Assembly (NCBI RefSeq): GCF_000372525.1 | Contig: NZ_AQUR01000084.1 | Location: 38,536 to 102,535 of the forward strand | Source: Cupriavidus neocaledonicus | Lineage (GTDB): Bacteria; Pseudomonadota; Gammaproteobacteria; Burkholderiales; Burkholderiaceae | DNA: 64,000 bases | Reading direction: 5' to 3' | Shown: positions 20,085-29,121 of the stretch, piece by piece | Position numbering within the stretch: position 1 is the stretch's first letter | Layout of the letters: every line of letters starts with the position of its first letter | Position numbers and translations under genes: made by a program | Notes under the pieces: generated by a model | Seen by the model: the letters and a program-made list of their open reading frames with translations, nothing else | Database searches by the model: none | What the model was told of the DNA's origin: nothing

Positions 20085-20591
20085 ATGGCAAAACTCGACA
20101 TCCTGACCTACCCCGATCCCCGCCTGCACACCGTCGCCAAACCCGTGGCCGCGGTGGACGACCGCATCCGCCAGCTGGTCAAGGACATGGCGGAAACCAT
20201 GTACGAGGCGCCCGGCATCGGCCTTGCCGCGACCCAGGTCAACGTGCACGAGCAGGTGGTGGTGATCGACGTCTCCGAAACGCGCGACCAGCTCCAGGTC
20301 TTCATCAACCCGGAGATCGTCTGGGCCAGCGACAACCGCAAGGTGTGGGAAGAGGGCTGCCTGTCGGTGCCCGAGGTCTATGACCGGGTCGAGCGCCCCG
20401 ACCGCGTGCGCGTGCGCGCGCTCAACGAGAAGGGCGAGAGCTTCGAGCTCGATGCCGACGACCTGCTCGCGGTCTGCATCCAGCACGAGATCGATCACCT
20501 GCGCGGCAAGGTCTTCGTCGAGTACCTGTCGCCGCTCAAGCTCAACCGCATCAAGAGCAAGCTGCAGAAGCGCGAACGCACCCGCATGTAA
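20085..20591 (+). CDS. def: Peptide deformylase
   Basis: This 168-residue metalloenzyme removes the N-formyl group from nascent polypeptides. All three family motifs are present: [20 protein letters not shown] (metal-ligand Cys) and [10 protein letters not shown] (two His ligands and catalytic Glu). The ATG at 20085 ([14 protein letters not shown]) matches the family start. fmt follows 154 bp downstream, the standard pairing of formylation and deformylation. The gap holds hairpins, so fmt may have partly independent expression. Confidence 0.98.
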   Translation: MAKLDILTYPDPRLHTVAKPVAAVDDRIRQLVKDMAETMYEAPGIGLAATQVNVHEQVVVIDVSETRDQLQVFINPEIVWASDNRKVWEEGCLSVPEVYDRVERPDRVRVRALNEKGESFELDADDLLAVCIQHEIDHLRGKVFVEYLSPLKLNRIKSKLQKRERTRM

Positions 20592-20697
20592 GCCGCCGCG
20601 GCGGCAATAAAGATGTAACAGCGCGCCGGAATCCGGCCACCCGCGTGCGGCAGCGGCGCGGGGTCTGTTATCTTTATGACTTCCGAAGAACCACGAT

Positions 20698-20738
20698 ACC
20701 GGCCGCTATAGCGGCCGGTGCCATTTCCGGCCACGGAA
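20698..20738. other. Two hairpins between def and fmt
   Basis: A perfect 22-bp palindrome with arms ACCGGCCGCTA/TAGCGGCCGGT (20698-20719) is followed by TTTCCG-GCC-ACGGAAA (20723-20738). There is no T run, so a classical terminator is unlikely. They may be mRNA-stability or attenuation elements of the def-fmt transcript. Confidence 0.5.
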
Positions 20739-20745
20739 ACCTGCC

Positions 20746-21759
20746 ATGTCCCAAGCCAGCCCCTTGCGTGTCGCCTTTGCCGGCACGCCCGAGTTTGCGC
20801 GCGTCGCGCTGGAAGCCATCCACGCCGCCGGCTTTCCGGTGGTCGCGGTGCTGACCCAGCCTGATCGGCCCGCCGGCCGCGGCATGCAGCTGCAGGCCAG
20901 TCCGGTCAAGCAGTTCGCCATCGCCACCGGCCTGGCGCCGGTGCTGCAGCCGCGTTCGCTGCGCCGCCAGGGCAAGTATCCGGAAGAGGCGGCCGCGGCC
21001 ATCGAAACGCTGGCCGGCATCGCCCCGGATGTCATGGTGGTGGCGGCCTACGGCCTGATCCTGCCGGCCGAGGTGCTGGCGCTGCCGCGGCTCGGCTGTC
21101 TGAATATCCACGGCTCGCTGCTGCCGCGCTGGCGCGGCGCGGCGCCGATCCACCGCGCCATCGAGGCGGGCGACGCCGAGACCGGCATCACGCTGATGCA
21201 GATGGACGAGGGCCTGGATACCGGCGACATGCTCACGCGCGAGGCGGTGCCGATCGGCGCGGACGACACCACCGGCACGCTGCACGATACGCTGGCCGCG
21301 CTCGGCGCGCGCATGATCGTCGACGCGCTGCGGCAGCTGGACACCGGCCGGCCGCTGGCGGCCACGCCGCAACCCGCCCAGGGCGTCACCTACGCCGAAA
21401 AGATCGCCAAGGACGAAGCGCCGCTGGACCTGCGCCGCCCGGCCGCCCAACTGGCCAACCAGGTGCGCGCCTTCAACCCGTTCCCGGGCGCCACCGTGCA
21501 GGTGGGCGACACCGTGATCAAGTGCTGGCAGGCCGTGCCGCTGGCGGCGGCCAGCAGCCTGCCGCATCCGCCCGGCACGGTGCTGGCGGCCGATGCCGCC
21601 GGCATCCTGATCGCGTGCGGGGAGGGCAGCGCGCTGCAGGTCACCGAGCTGCAGAAGCCGGGCGGCCGCCGCCAGCCGGCGCAGCAGTTCCTGCAGGCCT
21701 TGCCGCTGCCGCCGGGCACGCGCTGCGTGGTGCCCGGCAACGGCGCCGCGGGGACTTGA
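20746..21759 (+). CDS. fmt: Methionyl-tRNA formyltransferase
   Basis: This 337-residue enzyme formylates Met-tRNAfMet with 10-formyl-tetrahydrofolate to make the initiator tRNA. The N-terminal formyltransferase domain shows [18 protein letters not shown] and the catalytic Asn-His-Ser set in [31 protein letters not shown] follows, and the C-terminal OB-like domain begins near 215 ([13 protein letters not shown]). The length is slightly above the E. coli enzyme (315). It lies between def and htpX on the same strand. Confidence 0.98.
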   Translation: MSQASPLRVAFAGTPEFARVALEAIHAAGFPVVAVLTQPDRPAGRGMQLQASPVKQFAIATGLAPVLQPRSLRRQGKYPEEAAAAIETLAGIAPDVMVVAAYGLILPAEVLALPRLGCLNIHGSLLPRWRGAAPIHRAIEAGDAETGITLMQMDEGLDTGDMLTREAVPIGADDTTGTLHDTLAALGARMIVDALRQLDTGRPLAATPQPAQGVTYAEKIAKDEAPLDLRRPAAQLANQVRAFNPFPGATVQVGDTVIKCWQAVPLAAASSLPHPPGTVLAADAAGILIACGEGSALQVTELQKPGGRRQPAQQFLQALPLPPGTRCVVPGNGAAGT

Positions 21760-21855
21760 GCAGGCTGCCCTTTGCCGCACATGACGCTTGATGTGCCGCG
21801 CACGGCGCCCCCCTGCGTGCGGGCGGGCAACATTGCAAGGGCCGTTGGACGGCTG

Positions 21856-21884
21856 TTGAATTTTCTGCGATCGGCCCCTATCTA
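21856..21884 (+). promoter_or_regulatory. Candidate htpX promoter
   Basis: TTGAAT (21856-21861) and TATCTA (21879-21884) are separated by exactly 17 bp, 57 bp before the htpX ATG. The hexamers are close to the housekeeping consensus. No obvious heat-shock sigma-32 element was seen. Confidence 0.55.
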
Positions 21885-21940
21885 ACGGGCATCGCGCCAG
21901 CTTTTCCGGGGCGCGTCACGATTACACGGAGATCACCGCA

Positions 21941-22801
21941 ATGTTCAACTGGGTCAAGACCTTCATGCTGATGGCGGCCATCACGGCGCTGTTCATCGTC
22001 ATCGGCGGCATGATCGGCGGGCGCAGCGGCATGATGTTCGCGCTGCTGATCGCGCTGGGCATGAACTTCTTCTCCTACTGGTTCTCGGACAAGATGGTCC
22101 TGCGCATGTACAACGCGCAGGAAGTCGATGCCGGCAGCGCGCCGCAGTTCTACGGCATGGTGCAGGACCTGGCGCAGCGCGCCGGCCTGCCGATGCCGCG
22201 CGTCTACCTGATCAACGAAGACGCCCCCAACGCCTTTGCCACCGGGCGCAATCCCGAACACGCCGCGGTGGCCGCCACCACAGGCATCCTGCGCGTGCTG
22301 TCCGAGCGCGAGCTGCGCGGCGTGATGGCGCACGAGCTGGCGCACGTGCGCCATCGCGACATCCTGACCTCGACCATCGCCGCCACCATGGCCGGCGCGA
22401 TCTCGGCACTGGCCAATATGGCGATGTTCTTCGGCGGGCGCGACGAGAACGGCAATCGCACCAACCCGATCGCCGGCATCGCCGTGGCGATCCTGGCGCC
22501 GCTGGCGGCCTCGCTGATCCAGATGGCAATCTCGCGCGCGCGCGAATTCGAAGCCGACCGCGGCGGTGCCGAGATCAGCGGCGATCCGCAGGCGCTGGCC
22601 AGCGCATTGGACAAGATCCATCGCTACGCGCAGGGCATCCCGTTCCAGGCGGCCGAGGAACACCCGGCCACGGCGCAGATGATGATCATGAACCCGCTGT
22701 CCGGCGGCGGCATCGCCAACCTGTTCTCGACCCATCCGGCCACCGAGGAACGCATCGCGCGCCTGATGCAGATGGCCCAGACTGGCACCTATCCCGCCTG
22801 A
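21941..22801 (+). CDS. htpX: Membrane protease HtpX
   Basis: This 286-residue inner-membrane M48 zinc metalloprotease degrades misfolded membrane proteins together with FtsH. Two N-terminal transmembrane helices (about 7-24 and 30-48) precede the zinc motif [12 protein letters not shown] (His131, Glu132, His135). Two more hydrophobic stretches (about 150-195) and the third ligand region [17 protein letters not shown] follow. A GGAG ribosome site precedes the ATG at 21941. It has its own likely promoter and terminator, so it is probably monocistronic. Confidence 0.97.
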   Translation: MFNWVKTFMLMAAITALFIVIGGMIGGRSGMMFALLIALGMNFFSYWFSDKMVLRMYNAQEVDAGSAPQFYGMVQDLAQRAGLPMPRVYLINEDAPNAFATGRNPEHAAVAATTGILRVLSERELRGVMAHELAHVRHRDILTSTIAATMAGAISALANMAMFFGGRDENGNRTNPIAGIAVAILAPLAASLIQMAISRAREFEADRGGAEISGDPQALASALDKIHRYAQGIPFQAAEEHPATAQMMIMNPLSGGGIANLFSTHPATEERIARLMQMAQTGTYPA

Positions 22802-22843
22802 GCCGCCGGAAATCCGGGGCGCGGCCCCGGCACAAGGTAAACT

Positions 22844-22879
22844 GCCCGCTGTTCCGCGTGGACCGGCGGGCTTTTTTTG
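22844..22879 (+). terminator. Intrinsic terminator of htpX
   Basis: GCCCGC (22844-22849) pairs with GCGGGC (22866-22871), with further pairing inside, followed by a run of seven T. The GTG at 22858 that opens the rsmB reading frame lies inside this hairpin, which argues for a later rsmB start. Confidence 0.8.
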
Positions 22880-22941
22880 GCCCGCGCCCGCGATTTCCGA
22901 TTCACCGCCTGACCCGCTGCCTGACCCGCCGCCTGACCGAT

Positions 22942-24381
22942 ATGCGCCTGCCTCCCGATTCGCTTGCCTTCCAGATGCTTGGTGCCGCCACCGCGGTGCG
23001 CGCCGTCAGCGAAGGCACGGCCTTGCCCCAGGCGATCGAGGACGCCGCCGCGCAACTGCGGCTGGACCGCGTGCGCGACGCCGCCACGCGCGGCGCGCTG
23101 CAGGACATCGCCTACCGCACCATGCGCCAGTTCGGCACCGCGCGCGCGCTGGTGACCAAGCTGGTGACGCGGCCGCCCGGTGCGCAGGTCGATTCGCTGC
23201 TGGCGGTGGCGCTGGCCCTGTTGCTGGAACACGGGCCGGGCCCGCGCGAGCGGCACGAAGGCGCCGACCCGGCGCGCCACGATGCCGACGCCGGCCGTCC
23301 GGGCTACAGCACCTTCACGGTGGTCGACCAGGCCGTCAGCGCGGCCGCCTCCGAACCCAAGACCGCGCACGCGCGCGGACTGGTCAACGCGGTGCTGCGC
23401 CGTTTCCTGCGCGAGCGCAAGTCGTTGCTGGCCGAAGTCAACCGCGACGAGCAGGCACGCTGGAACCTGCCGCCGTGGTGGCTGCGCCTGCTGCGCGAAG
23501 CCTATCCCGACCGGTGGATGGCGCTGGCCGCCAGCGCCAACGTGCGCCCGCCGATGACGGTACGCGTCAACACCGCGCGCGTGTCGGTGCAGCAGTACCG
23601 CACCGACCTGGCCAACGCCGGCCTGGCCGGCCACGTCGTCGGTCCGCAGGCCGTGCGCCTAGTGCGCGCGGTGCCGGTGAACCAGCTGCCGGGCTTTGCC
23701 GAAGGCGTGGTCTCGGTGCAGGACGCCGGCGCGCAACTGGCCGCGCCGCTGCTCGAGGTGGCCGACGGCATGCGCGTGCTCGATGCCTGCGCGGCGCCCG
23801 GCGGCAAGACCGGGCATCTGCTGGAGCTGGCCGATATCGAAGTGACCGCGGTCGAAAGCGACGCGCAGCGCGCCACCCGCATCGGCGAGAACCTGGCGCG
23901 GCTGGGCAAGTCGGCGAAGATCGTGGTCGGCGATGCCAGCCGGCCCCCCGACTGGTGGGACGGACAGCCGTTCGACCGCATCCTCGCCGACGTGCCGTGC
24001 TCGGCCTCGGGCATCGTGCGGCGCCATCCCGATATCCGCTGGCTGCGCCGCGAAACCGATATCGCCAAGCTCATCACCGAGCAGCGCCGCATCGTCTCGC
24101 AGCTGTGGCCGCTGCTCAAGCCGGGCGGCATCCTGGTCTATGTCACCTGTTCTATTTTCCCAACGGAGGGCGAGGAGCAGGCGCGCTGGTTTGGTGAGCA
24201 CCTGGCAGATGCGATACGATTGCAGGCGCCGGGACAGCTGCTGCCCGGCACCCATGCAACGCTTGCCGCGGGCGCGGACGGTGACAAGGCCACCCTTGAC
24301 AGCACCGGCCGCACCGAAGGTACCAGCCTGCCATCCGATCACGATGGCTTCTTCTACGCCCGCTTCCAGAAACGCGCCTGA
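22942..24381 (+). CDS. rsmB: 16S rRNA (cytosine-967) C5-methyltransferase
   Basis: This 479-residue enzyme uses SAM to methylate C967 of 16S rRNA. An N-terminal NusB-like RNA-binding domain (about 1-150) precedes the Rossmann methyltransferase: LDACAAPGGKTGHLLEL (motif I), DVPCSASGIVRRHPDIRW (motif IV Cys) and VYVTCSIFPTEGEEQ (motif VI catalytic Cys). The ATG at 22942 is preferred, since the longer GTG start at 22858 sits in the htpX terminator and adds a low-complexity Leu-Thr-Arg repeat (LTRCLTRRLT). It starts the block rsmB-DUF4390-kinase-regulator. Confidence 0.93.
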   Translation: MRLPPDSLAFQMLGAATAVRAVSEGTALPQAIEDAAAQLRLDRVRDAATRGALQDIAYRTMRQFGTARALVTKLVTRPPGAQVDSLLAVALALLLEHGPGPRERHEGADPARHDADAGRPGYSTFTVVDQAVSAAASEPKTAHARGLVNAVLRRFLRERKSLLAEVNRDEQARWNLPPWWLRLLREAYPDRWMALAASANVRPPMTVRVNTARVSVQQYRTDLANAGLAGHVVGPQAVRLVRAVPVNQLPGFAEGVVSVQDAGAQLAAPLLEVADGMRVLDACAAPGGKTGHLLELADIEVTAVESDAQRATRIGENLARLGKSAKIVVGDASRPPDWWDGQPFDRILADVPCSASGIVRRHPDIRWLRRETDIAKLITEQRRIVSQLWPLLKPGGILVYVTCSIFPTEGEEQARWFGEHLADAIRLQAPGQLLPGTHATLAAGADGDKATLDSTGRTEGTSLPSDHDGFFYARFQKRA

Positions 24382-24390
24382 TCTGATCCG

Positions 24391-25245
24391 ATGCCGAGCA
24401 CGCCGCACCTGTCAGGCTTTCGCGTTGAAGTGGACCGCCACCGCAGACGGCTGGCGCGCCGGGCACTCGCGCTGCTGCTGGCGCTGGCCGCCGTGCTGTG
24501 GCTGCCCGGCGCCGCGCAGGCACAGGTCATCGAAGCCACCGAGGCCCGCGTCGAATACCAGGACGGCGGCTTCGAGCTTGCCGCCAGCTTCGACTTCGAC
24601 CTGCCGCCCGCGCTCGAGGACGCGCTGCACAAGGGCATCTCGCTGTATTTCGCGGTCGACTTCCAGCTGTCGCGCTCGCGCTGGTACTGGTTCGACGACA
24701 AGCCGGTCAACACCACCCGCAGCGTGCGGCTGTCGTACCAGCCGCTGACGCGCCAGTACCGCATCTCCACCGGCGGCCTGCAGCTGCCGTTCACGCGCCT
24801 GAAGAGCGCGCTGCAGTTTATCCAGCGCGTGCGCGGCTGGCGCGTGTTCGAGCGCAACGCGGTCAAGCCCGGCGAGACCTACAGCGCCGAAGTACGCATG
24901 CGGCTGGACCTGTCGCAATTGCCCAAGCCGTTCCAGATCAACGCCGTCAACACGCGCGACTGGAACCTGGCGTCCGACTGGCGGCGCTTCACCTATACCG
25001 TGCCGACCGACCTGAGCGCACCGCCCGCGCCACCGCCGCAGCCGCCGGCACCGCCCCCCGCGTTGCCCGCATCGCCCGCGCTGCCGGCCCCGCCGACACT
25101 GCCCGCGCCGGCACCGTCTCCGGCCTCGATGCCTGCCGCGGCCAATGAGCGCGGCCTGATGGAAGGACGCGGCCTGTATCTGCAGGCCGCGTCGTACGCG
25201 CTGTCGCCGGCGATGCTGGCGCAGCCCGCGCCGGGCCAGCCATGA
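24391..25245 (+). CDS. DUF4390 exported protein
   Basis: This 284-residue protein has an N-terminal hydrophobic segment (about 22-45, RRALALLLALAAVLWLPGAAQAQ) that looks like a cleavable signal. A DUF4390 domain (about 47-205) follows: SLYFAVDFQLSRSRWYWFDDK, RQYRISTGGLQLPF and the ending FQINAVNTRDWNLASDWRRFTY. Residues 210-255 are a Pro/Ala linker. The family is found almost only in front of NtrY-like kinases in betaproteobacteria, and here the stop overlaps the kinase start by 4 nt. A periplasmic accessory or ligand-presenting role for the kinase is a reasonable inference, not shown. Confidence 0.9.
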   Translation: MPSTPHLSGFRVEVDRHRRRLARRALALLLALAAVLWLPGAAQAQVIEATEARVEYQDGGFELAASFDFDLPPALEDALHKGISLYFAVDFQLSRSRWYWFDDKPVNTTRSVRLSYQPLTRQYRISTGGLQLPFTRLKSALQFIQRVRGWRVFERNAVKPGETYSAEVRMRLDLSQLPKPFQINAVNTRDWNLASDWRRFTYTVPTDLSAPPAPPPQPPAPPPALPASPALPAPPTLPAPAPSPASMPAAANERGLMEGRGLYLQAASYALSPAMLAQPAPGQP

Positions 25246-27674
25246 GCAACCCGTTGTGGGACAGCCGCTTCCGGCGCGTGCTGTACCGCGTCGTGGCCGG
25301 CATCATCGTGTTCCTGGCGCTGGTGCTGGTGGGCCTGCTGGCCGGCGCCTCGGCCAATACCGAATTCTTCGATCGCTATTTCACGCTGCTGTTCAAGGTG
25401 AACCTGGTGATCGGCGCGCTGCTGGTGCTGACCGTCGGCGCGCTCGCGGTCACGCTATGGCTGCGCTATCGCCGCGGCAAGTTCGGCACGCGGCTGATGA
25501 CCAAGCTCGCGGTGTTCTTCGGCGTGGTAGGCGTGCTGCCCGGCGTGCTGATCTACCTGGTGTCGCTGCAGTTTGTCTCGCGCAGCATCGAGTCCTGGTT
25601 CGACGTGCGGGTGGAAACCGCGCTCGAGGCCGGACTGAACCTGGGACGCTCCACCATCGACAGCTCGCTGGCCGACCTGCAGGTCAAGGCAAGGCTGATG
25701 TCCGAGCAGCTGGCCGGCGCTTCGGGCGTGGCCACCTCGCTGCAGCTGAACCGGCTGCGCGAGCAGTACGGCGTGCAGGAAGCCGCCATCTTCACCGGCA
25801 GCGGCCGCGTGCTGGCATCCGCTTCCAGCAACTATGCCTCGCTGGTGCCGGACCTGCCTTCCGGCGTGCTCGCGGAACAGGCGCGGCTGGCGGGCGGCTA
25901 TGCCGCGGTGGAGGGCGGCACCGATCCGTCGAGCGATATCGGCCAGGCGCCCGAGCGTATCGACAGCAGCCACCTGTACCGCCTGCGCGTGATCATCCCG
26001 CTGGGCGCGGCGCCTGGGCCCGCGCAGGATACGGTCAGCGCGGCCAGCGCTCCGCGTGCGCTGGCGCGCTCGCCGCGCTGGGCCGGCTCCGGCCTGTCGG
26101 TGGAGCGCAGCCCGGAAGACTCGCCGTCGAGCGGCTTCGGCCTGGTCGGCGAGACCGTGCGCGAAGAGCGCTACCTGCAGGTGCTGCACCCGGTGCCGGC
26201 GGTGCTCGCGCGCAATGCCGACGAGGTCCAGCGCGCGTACCAGGAGTACCAGGAAAAGGCGCTGGGCCGCACCGGCCTGCGCAAGATGTATATCGGCACG
26301 CTGACGCTGACGCTGTTCCTGGCGGTGTTCATCGCGGTGATGCTGGCGCTGCTGCTCGGCGGCCAGCTGGCGCGGCCGCTGCTGATGCTGTTGCAGGGAA
26401 CCAAGGAAGTGGCCGAGGGCGATCTGTCGCCCAAGCGCGAGCTGAAGAGCCGCGACGAACTGGGCATGCTCACGCAGCAGTTCAACCAGATGACGCGCCA
26501 GCTGGCCGAGGCGCGGCTGGCGGTGGAGGAAAACCGCGCTGCGCTGGAGCAGTCGAAGGCCTACCTCGAAAGCGTGTTGCAGAACCTCACCGCGGGCGTG
26601 CTGGTATTCGACCGCCGCTTCGTGCTGATCACCGCCAACCCCGGCGCGGAGCGCATCTTCCGCCAGCCGTTCGGCGCGGTGATGGGCCTGCCGATGGAAC
26701 AGATCCCCGGCATGGGCACGTTCGGCGAGATCGTGCGGCAAGCCTTCTCGGACCAGAACACCAGCGAGGTGCTGGGCGGCGCCGAGCACTGGCAGAAGCA
26801 GATCGAGCTGCCGCAGGGCGAGGAGCAGCCGCTCACGCTGCTGGTGCGCGGCGCGCGCCTGCCCGGCGGCGAGCGCGACGAGCCCGGCTATGTGATCGTC
26901 TTCGACGATATTTCCGATGTGATTTCCGCTCAACGCTCGGTGGCATGGGGCGAGGTGGCCCGGCGCCTGGCGCACGAGATCAAGAACCCGCTCACGCCGA
27001 TCCAGCTCTCGGCCGAGCGCCTGCAGATGAAGCTCTCGCCCAAGCTCGAGGGCACCGATGCCGACGTGCTCAAGCGCGGCGCCGCCACCATCGTCAACCA
27101 GGTGGCCGCGATGAAGCGCATGGTCGATGATTTCCGCGACTACGCGCGCACGCCGCCGGCGGTGCTGCAATCGCTGCAGCTCAACAGCCTGGTGGCCGAG
27201 GTGCTGCACCTGTACGGCATCGACGATCCGGCGGTGCATGAGCACCCGGTGATCCATCCGACGCTGGGCAGTGGGCTGCCCGAGATCAAGGGCGACCCGA
27301 CGCAACTGCGCCAGGTCATCCACAACCTGCTGCAGAACGCGCAGGACGCTGCCGCCGAGAACGTCGCGGCCGGTAGGGCGGCGCCCCATATCACTCTGCA
27401 CACCGAGACTGTAGAATACAAAGATTCTGCCGGCGAGAACCGGCAGGCCGTCAAGCTCACCATTGCGGACAATGGTCCCGGTTTTGCACCACGCATCCTG
27501 AGCCGTGCGTTCGAGCCTTATGTGACCACCAAAGCCAAGGGCACGGGTCTCGGGCTTGCGATGGTAAAGAAGATCATTGACGAACACGGCGCGCGCATCG
27601 AACTGCGCAATCGCATGGAAGGTGCCGAGATCGTCGGTGCGCAGATCTCGATCCTGTTCGTTAAACTGGCATAG
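25242..27674 (+). CDS. NtrY-like membrane sensor histidine kinase
   Basis: This 810-residue inner-membrane kinase has two N-terminal helices and a third near 85-105 (LAVFFGVVGVLPGVLIYLVSL). A periplasmic region of about 240 residues and a fourth helix (about 350-373) come next. HAMP (RPLLMLLQGTKEVAEGDLSPK), PAS (AYLESVLQNLTAGVLVFDRRF), HisKA with His578 (RRLAHEIKNPLTPIQLS) and the ATPase (HNLLQNAQDAA, DNGPGF, GTGLGLAMVKKI) follow. This is the NtrY architecture. It is coupled to DUF4390 upstream and to the Fis-type regulator 52 nt downstream. Nitrogen or redox sensing are known roles of NtrY relatives; the signal here is unknown. Confidence 0.93.
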   Translation: MSNPLWDSRFRRVLYRVVAGIIVFLALVLVGLLAGASANTEFFDRYFTLLFKVNLVIGALLVLTVGALAVTLWLRYRRGKFGTRLMTKLAVFFGVVGVLPGVLIYLVSLQFVSRSIESWFDVRVETALEAGLNLGRSTIDSSLADLQVKARLMSEQLAGASGVATSLQLNRLREQYGVQEAAIFTGSGRVLASASSNYASLVPDLPSGVLAEQARLAGGYAAVEGGTDPSSDIGQAPERIDSSHLYRLRVIIPLGAAPGPAQDTVSAASAPRALARSPRWAGSGLSVERSPEDSPSSGFGLVGETVREERYLQVLHPVPAVLARNADEVQRAYQEYQEKALGRTGLRKMYIGTLTLTLFLAVFIAVMLALLLGGQLARPLLMLLQGTKEVAEGDLSPKRELKSRDELGMLTQQFNQMTRQLAEARLAVEENRAALEQSKAYLESVLQNLTAGVLVFDRRFVLITANPGAERIFRQPFGAVMGLPMEQIPGMGTFGEIVRQAFSDQNTSEVLGGAEHWQKQIELPQGEEQPLTLLVRGARLPGGERDEPGYVIVFDDISDVISAQRSVAWGEVARRLAHEIKNPLTPIQLSAERLQMKLSPKLEGTDADVLKRGAATIVNQVAAMKRMVDDFRDYARTPPAVLQSLQLNSLVAEVLHLYGIDDPAVHEHPVIHPTLGSGLPEIKGDPTQLRQVIHNLLQNAQDAAAENVAAGRAAPHITLHTETVEYKDSAGENRQAVKLTIADNGPGFAPRILSRAFEPYVTTKAKGTGLGLAMVKKIIDEHGARIELRNRMEGAEIVGAQISILFVKLA

Positions 27675-27726
27675 TCAACATTGGCGTCCGGTCCCGGAAC
27701 GCTGCGGTGGGGTTAAGAGGGGAAGT

Positions 27727-28437
27727 ATGGCAACCATCCTCGTAGTCGATGACGAAATGGGAATCCGGGAGCTGCTCTCGGAGATCCTCAGCGACGAAGG
27801 CCATGTGGTCGAACTCGCGGAAAACGCGCAACAGGCGCGCGATTACCGTGCGGCGGGCACGCCCGATCTCGTGCTGCTCGATATCTGGATGCCCGATACC
27901 GATGGCGTCACGCTGCTCAAGGAGTGGTCCGCACAGGGACAGCTGACCATGCCCGTGATCATGATGTCGGGCCACGCCACCATCGATACCGCGGTCGAGG
28001 CCACCAAGATCGGCGCGCTCAATTTCCTGGAAAAACCGATCGCGCTGCAGAAGCTGCTGTCCGCGGTGGAACAGGGACTGGCCCGTGGCATCGAACGCCC
28101 GCGCAGCAGCGCCACGGCCGCCGCCGCACCGGCCACCGCGCCGACCGCGGAGCCCGGCACCGCCGCCGCCACGCCCGAGGCCACCGCAGAAGCCGCACCC
28201 AACGGCAGCCCGGCGCGCGTGCCGGAAGCGGAGATGCAGTTCTCGTTCGACATGCCGCTGCGCGAAGCACGCGACCTGTTCGAGCGCGCCTATTTCGAAT
28301 ATCACCTGCTGCGCGAACACGGCAGCATGACCCGCGTGGCCGAGAAGACCGGGCTGGAGCGCACGCACCTGTACCGCAAGCTCAAGCAGCTCGGCGTGGA
28401 GCTGGGCCGCAACAAGCCGGAGCCGGCCGAACACTGA
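27727..28437 (+). CDS. Response regulator with receiver and Fis-type HTH, no AAA+ domain
   Basis: This 236-residue regulator has a receiver (1-120) with Asp52 (LVLLDIWMPDTDG), IMMSGHAT and FLEKP, an Ala/Pro/Thr linker (about 125-170) and a C-terminal Fis-type helix-turn-helix (FERAYFEYHLLREHGSMTRVAEKTGLERTHLYRKLKQLG in several pieces, about 180-226). NtrX, the usual NtrY partner, carries a sigma-54 AAA+ domain between these parts. That domain is absent here, so the protein should act without sigma-54, like RegA/ActR-type regulators. GAGGGGA precedes the ATG at 27727; frames opening earlier overlap the kinase. It is the cognate partner of the kinase by position. Confidence 0.92.
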   Translation: MATILVVDDEMGIRELLSEILSDEGHVVELAENAQQARDYRAAGTPDLVLLDIWMPDTDGVTLLKEWSAQGQLTMPVIMMSGHATIDTAVEATKIGALNFLEKPIALQKLLSAVEQGLARGIERPRSSATAAAAPATAPTAEPGTAAATPEATAEAAPNGSPARVPEAEMQFSFDMPLREARDLFERAYFEYHLLREHGSMTRVAEKTGLERTHLYRKLKQLGVELGRNKPEPAEH

Positions 28438-28457
28438 GGCAGTGCCCTATATGACGC

Positions 28458-28486
28458 TTGACTGGCCCAAAAAGACCAGTTATAGT
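28458..28486 (+). promoter_or_regulatory. tRNA-Phe promoter
   Basis: TTGACT (28458-28463) and TATAGT (28481-28486) are spaced by 17 bp, near-consensus for sigma-70. Transcription would begin about 5 bp before the tRNA. Confidence 0.8.
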
Positions 28487-28497
28487 TTCGCTTCTTT

Positions 28498-28573
28498 GGC
28501 CCGGTAGCTCAGTCGGTAGAGCAGAGGATTGAAAATCCTTGTGTCGGCGGTTCGATTCCGTCCCAGGCCACCA
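28498..28573 (+). tRNA. tRNA-Phe (anticodon GAA)
   Basis: This 76-nt tRNA has CCA encoded. The D arm is GTAGCTCAGTCGGTAGAGC, the anticodon arm is AGGAT-TGAAAAT-ATCCT with GAA at the centre, and the T loop is TTCGATT. The acceptor stem GGCCCGG faces CCAGGCC and contains one C-A mismatch at pair 5-68. The T stem has one G-U. It has its own promoter and terminator. Confidence 0.95.
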
Positions 28574-28579
28574 GAACAG

Positions 28580-28610
28580 GAAAAGCCCGGCTCTTGCAGC
28601 CGGGCTTTTT
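28580..28610 (+). terminator. Intrinsic terminator of tRNA-Phe
   Basis: AAAGCCCGGCT pairs with AGCCGGGCTTT around a short TTGC loop, followed by a run of T, 8 nt after the CCA end. Confidence 0.9.
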
Positions 28611-28758
28611 GCATTGGGCGGCTCACTCTGGTGAGCCGTGCCAGACCTTCCGCGCCGCCCGGCGGCACATCTGCATCCCACCCACGTCGCCTTTCTCCGA
28701 ACCGCTCGACACGGCTGAGCGAAGTCAAGGTTGACTTGAGCGTGCCGGCGCATCGTGA

Positions 28759-28920
28759 CGCTCTCGTCAGCGGGAAACTGCTGCCTGCGTGACGCTGAAC
28801 ATGCGTTGCGACCGCGATGTCGTCGAAGCCTTCAAGGCCACTGGCGATGGCTGGCAGACGCGCATCAACGATGTGCTGCGTGCCTATGCCGGGTCGCACC
28901 GCATGCTGCCCGGCCGCTGA
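28759..28920 (+). pseudogene. Remnant of a BrnA-type antitoxin gene (C-terminal part)
   Basis: A short open frame encodes VTLNMRCDRDVVEAFKATGD followed by GWQTRINDVLRAYAGSH. The core DVVEAFKATGxGWQTRIND is the conserved C-terminal ribbon-helix-helix part of BrnA antitoxins. The usual N-terminal half (about 40 residues) is missing: the frame is closed by a TGA at 28756-28758 and nothing BrnA-like precedes it. No BrnT toxin is visible nearby. A short functional fragment starting at the GTG 28789 or ATG 28801 cannot be excluded, but decay is more likely. It lies just behind the tRNA-Phe gene, a common insertion site. Confidence 0.6.
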
Positions 28921-28977
28921 CGCGGCGTTCGTTTTGCCCGGCGCGCAACACCCAATCCAGAAGTAAAAATCTTCTAC

Positions 28978-29006
28978 TTGGCAGCCGATCCATGTCTCTC
29001 TAGGAT
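28978..29006 (+). promoter_or_regulatory. Candidate promoter for the coiled-coil protein gene
   Basis: TTGGCA (28978-28983) and TAGGAT (29001-29006) are 17 bp apart. A small hairpin (AGAAG/CTTCT, 28960-28975) lies directly upstream. The next gene on this strand starts at 29122 (or 29062). Confidence 0.45.
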
Positions 29007-29121
29007 GCCCTGACGCACCGCCATCAGGCGGGGCGGCCCAGGCCGGCCAAGCCGCATTGCCATGTGCACCCATCACGCGGATACCCCGGCCCGGGGCCGA
29101 TACTTTGTTAGCGGGGGTTGG

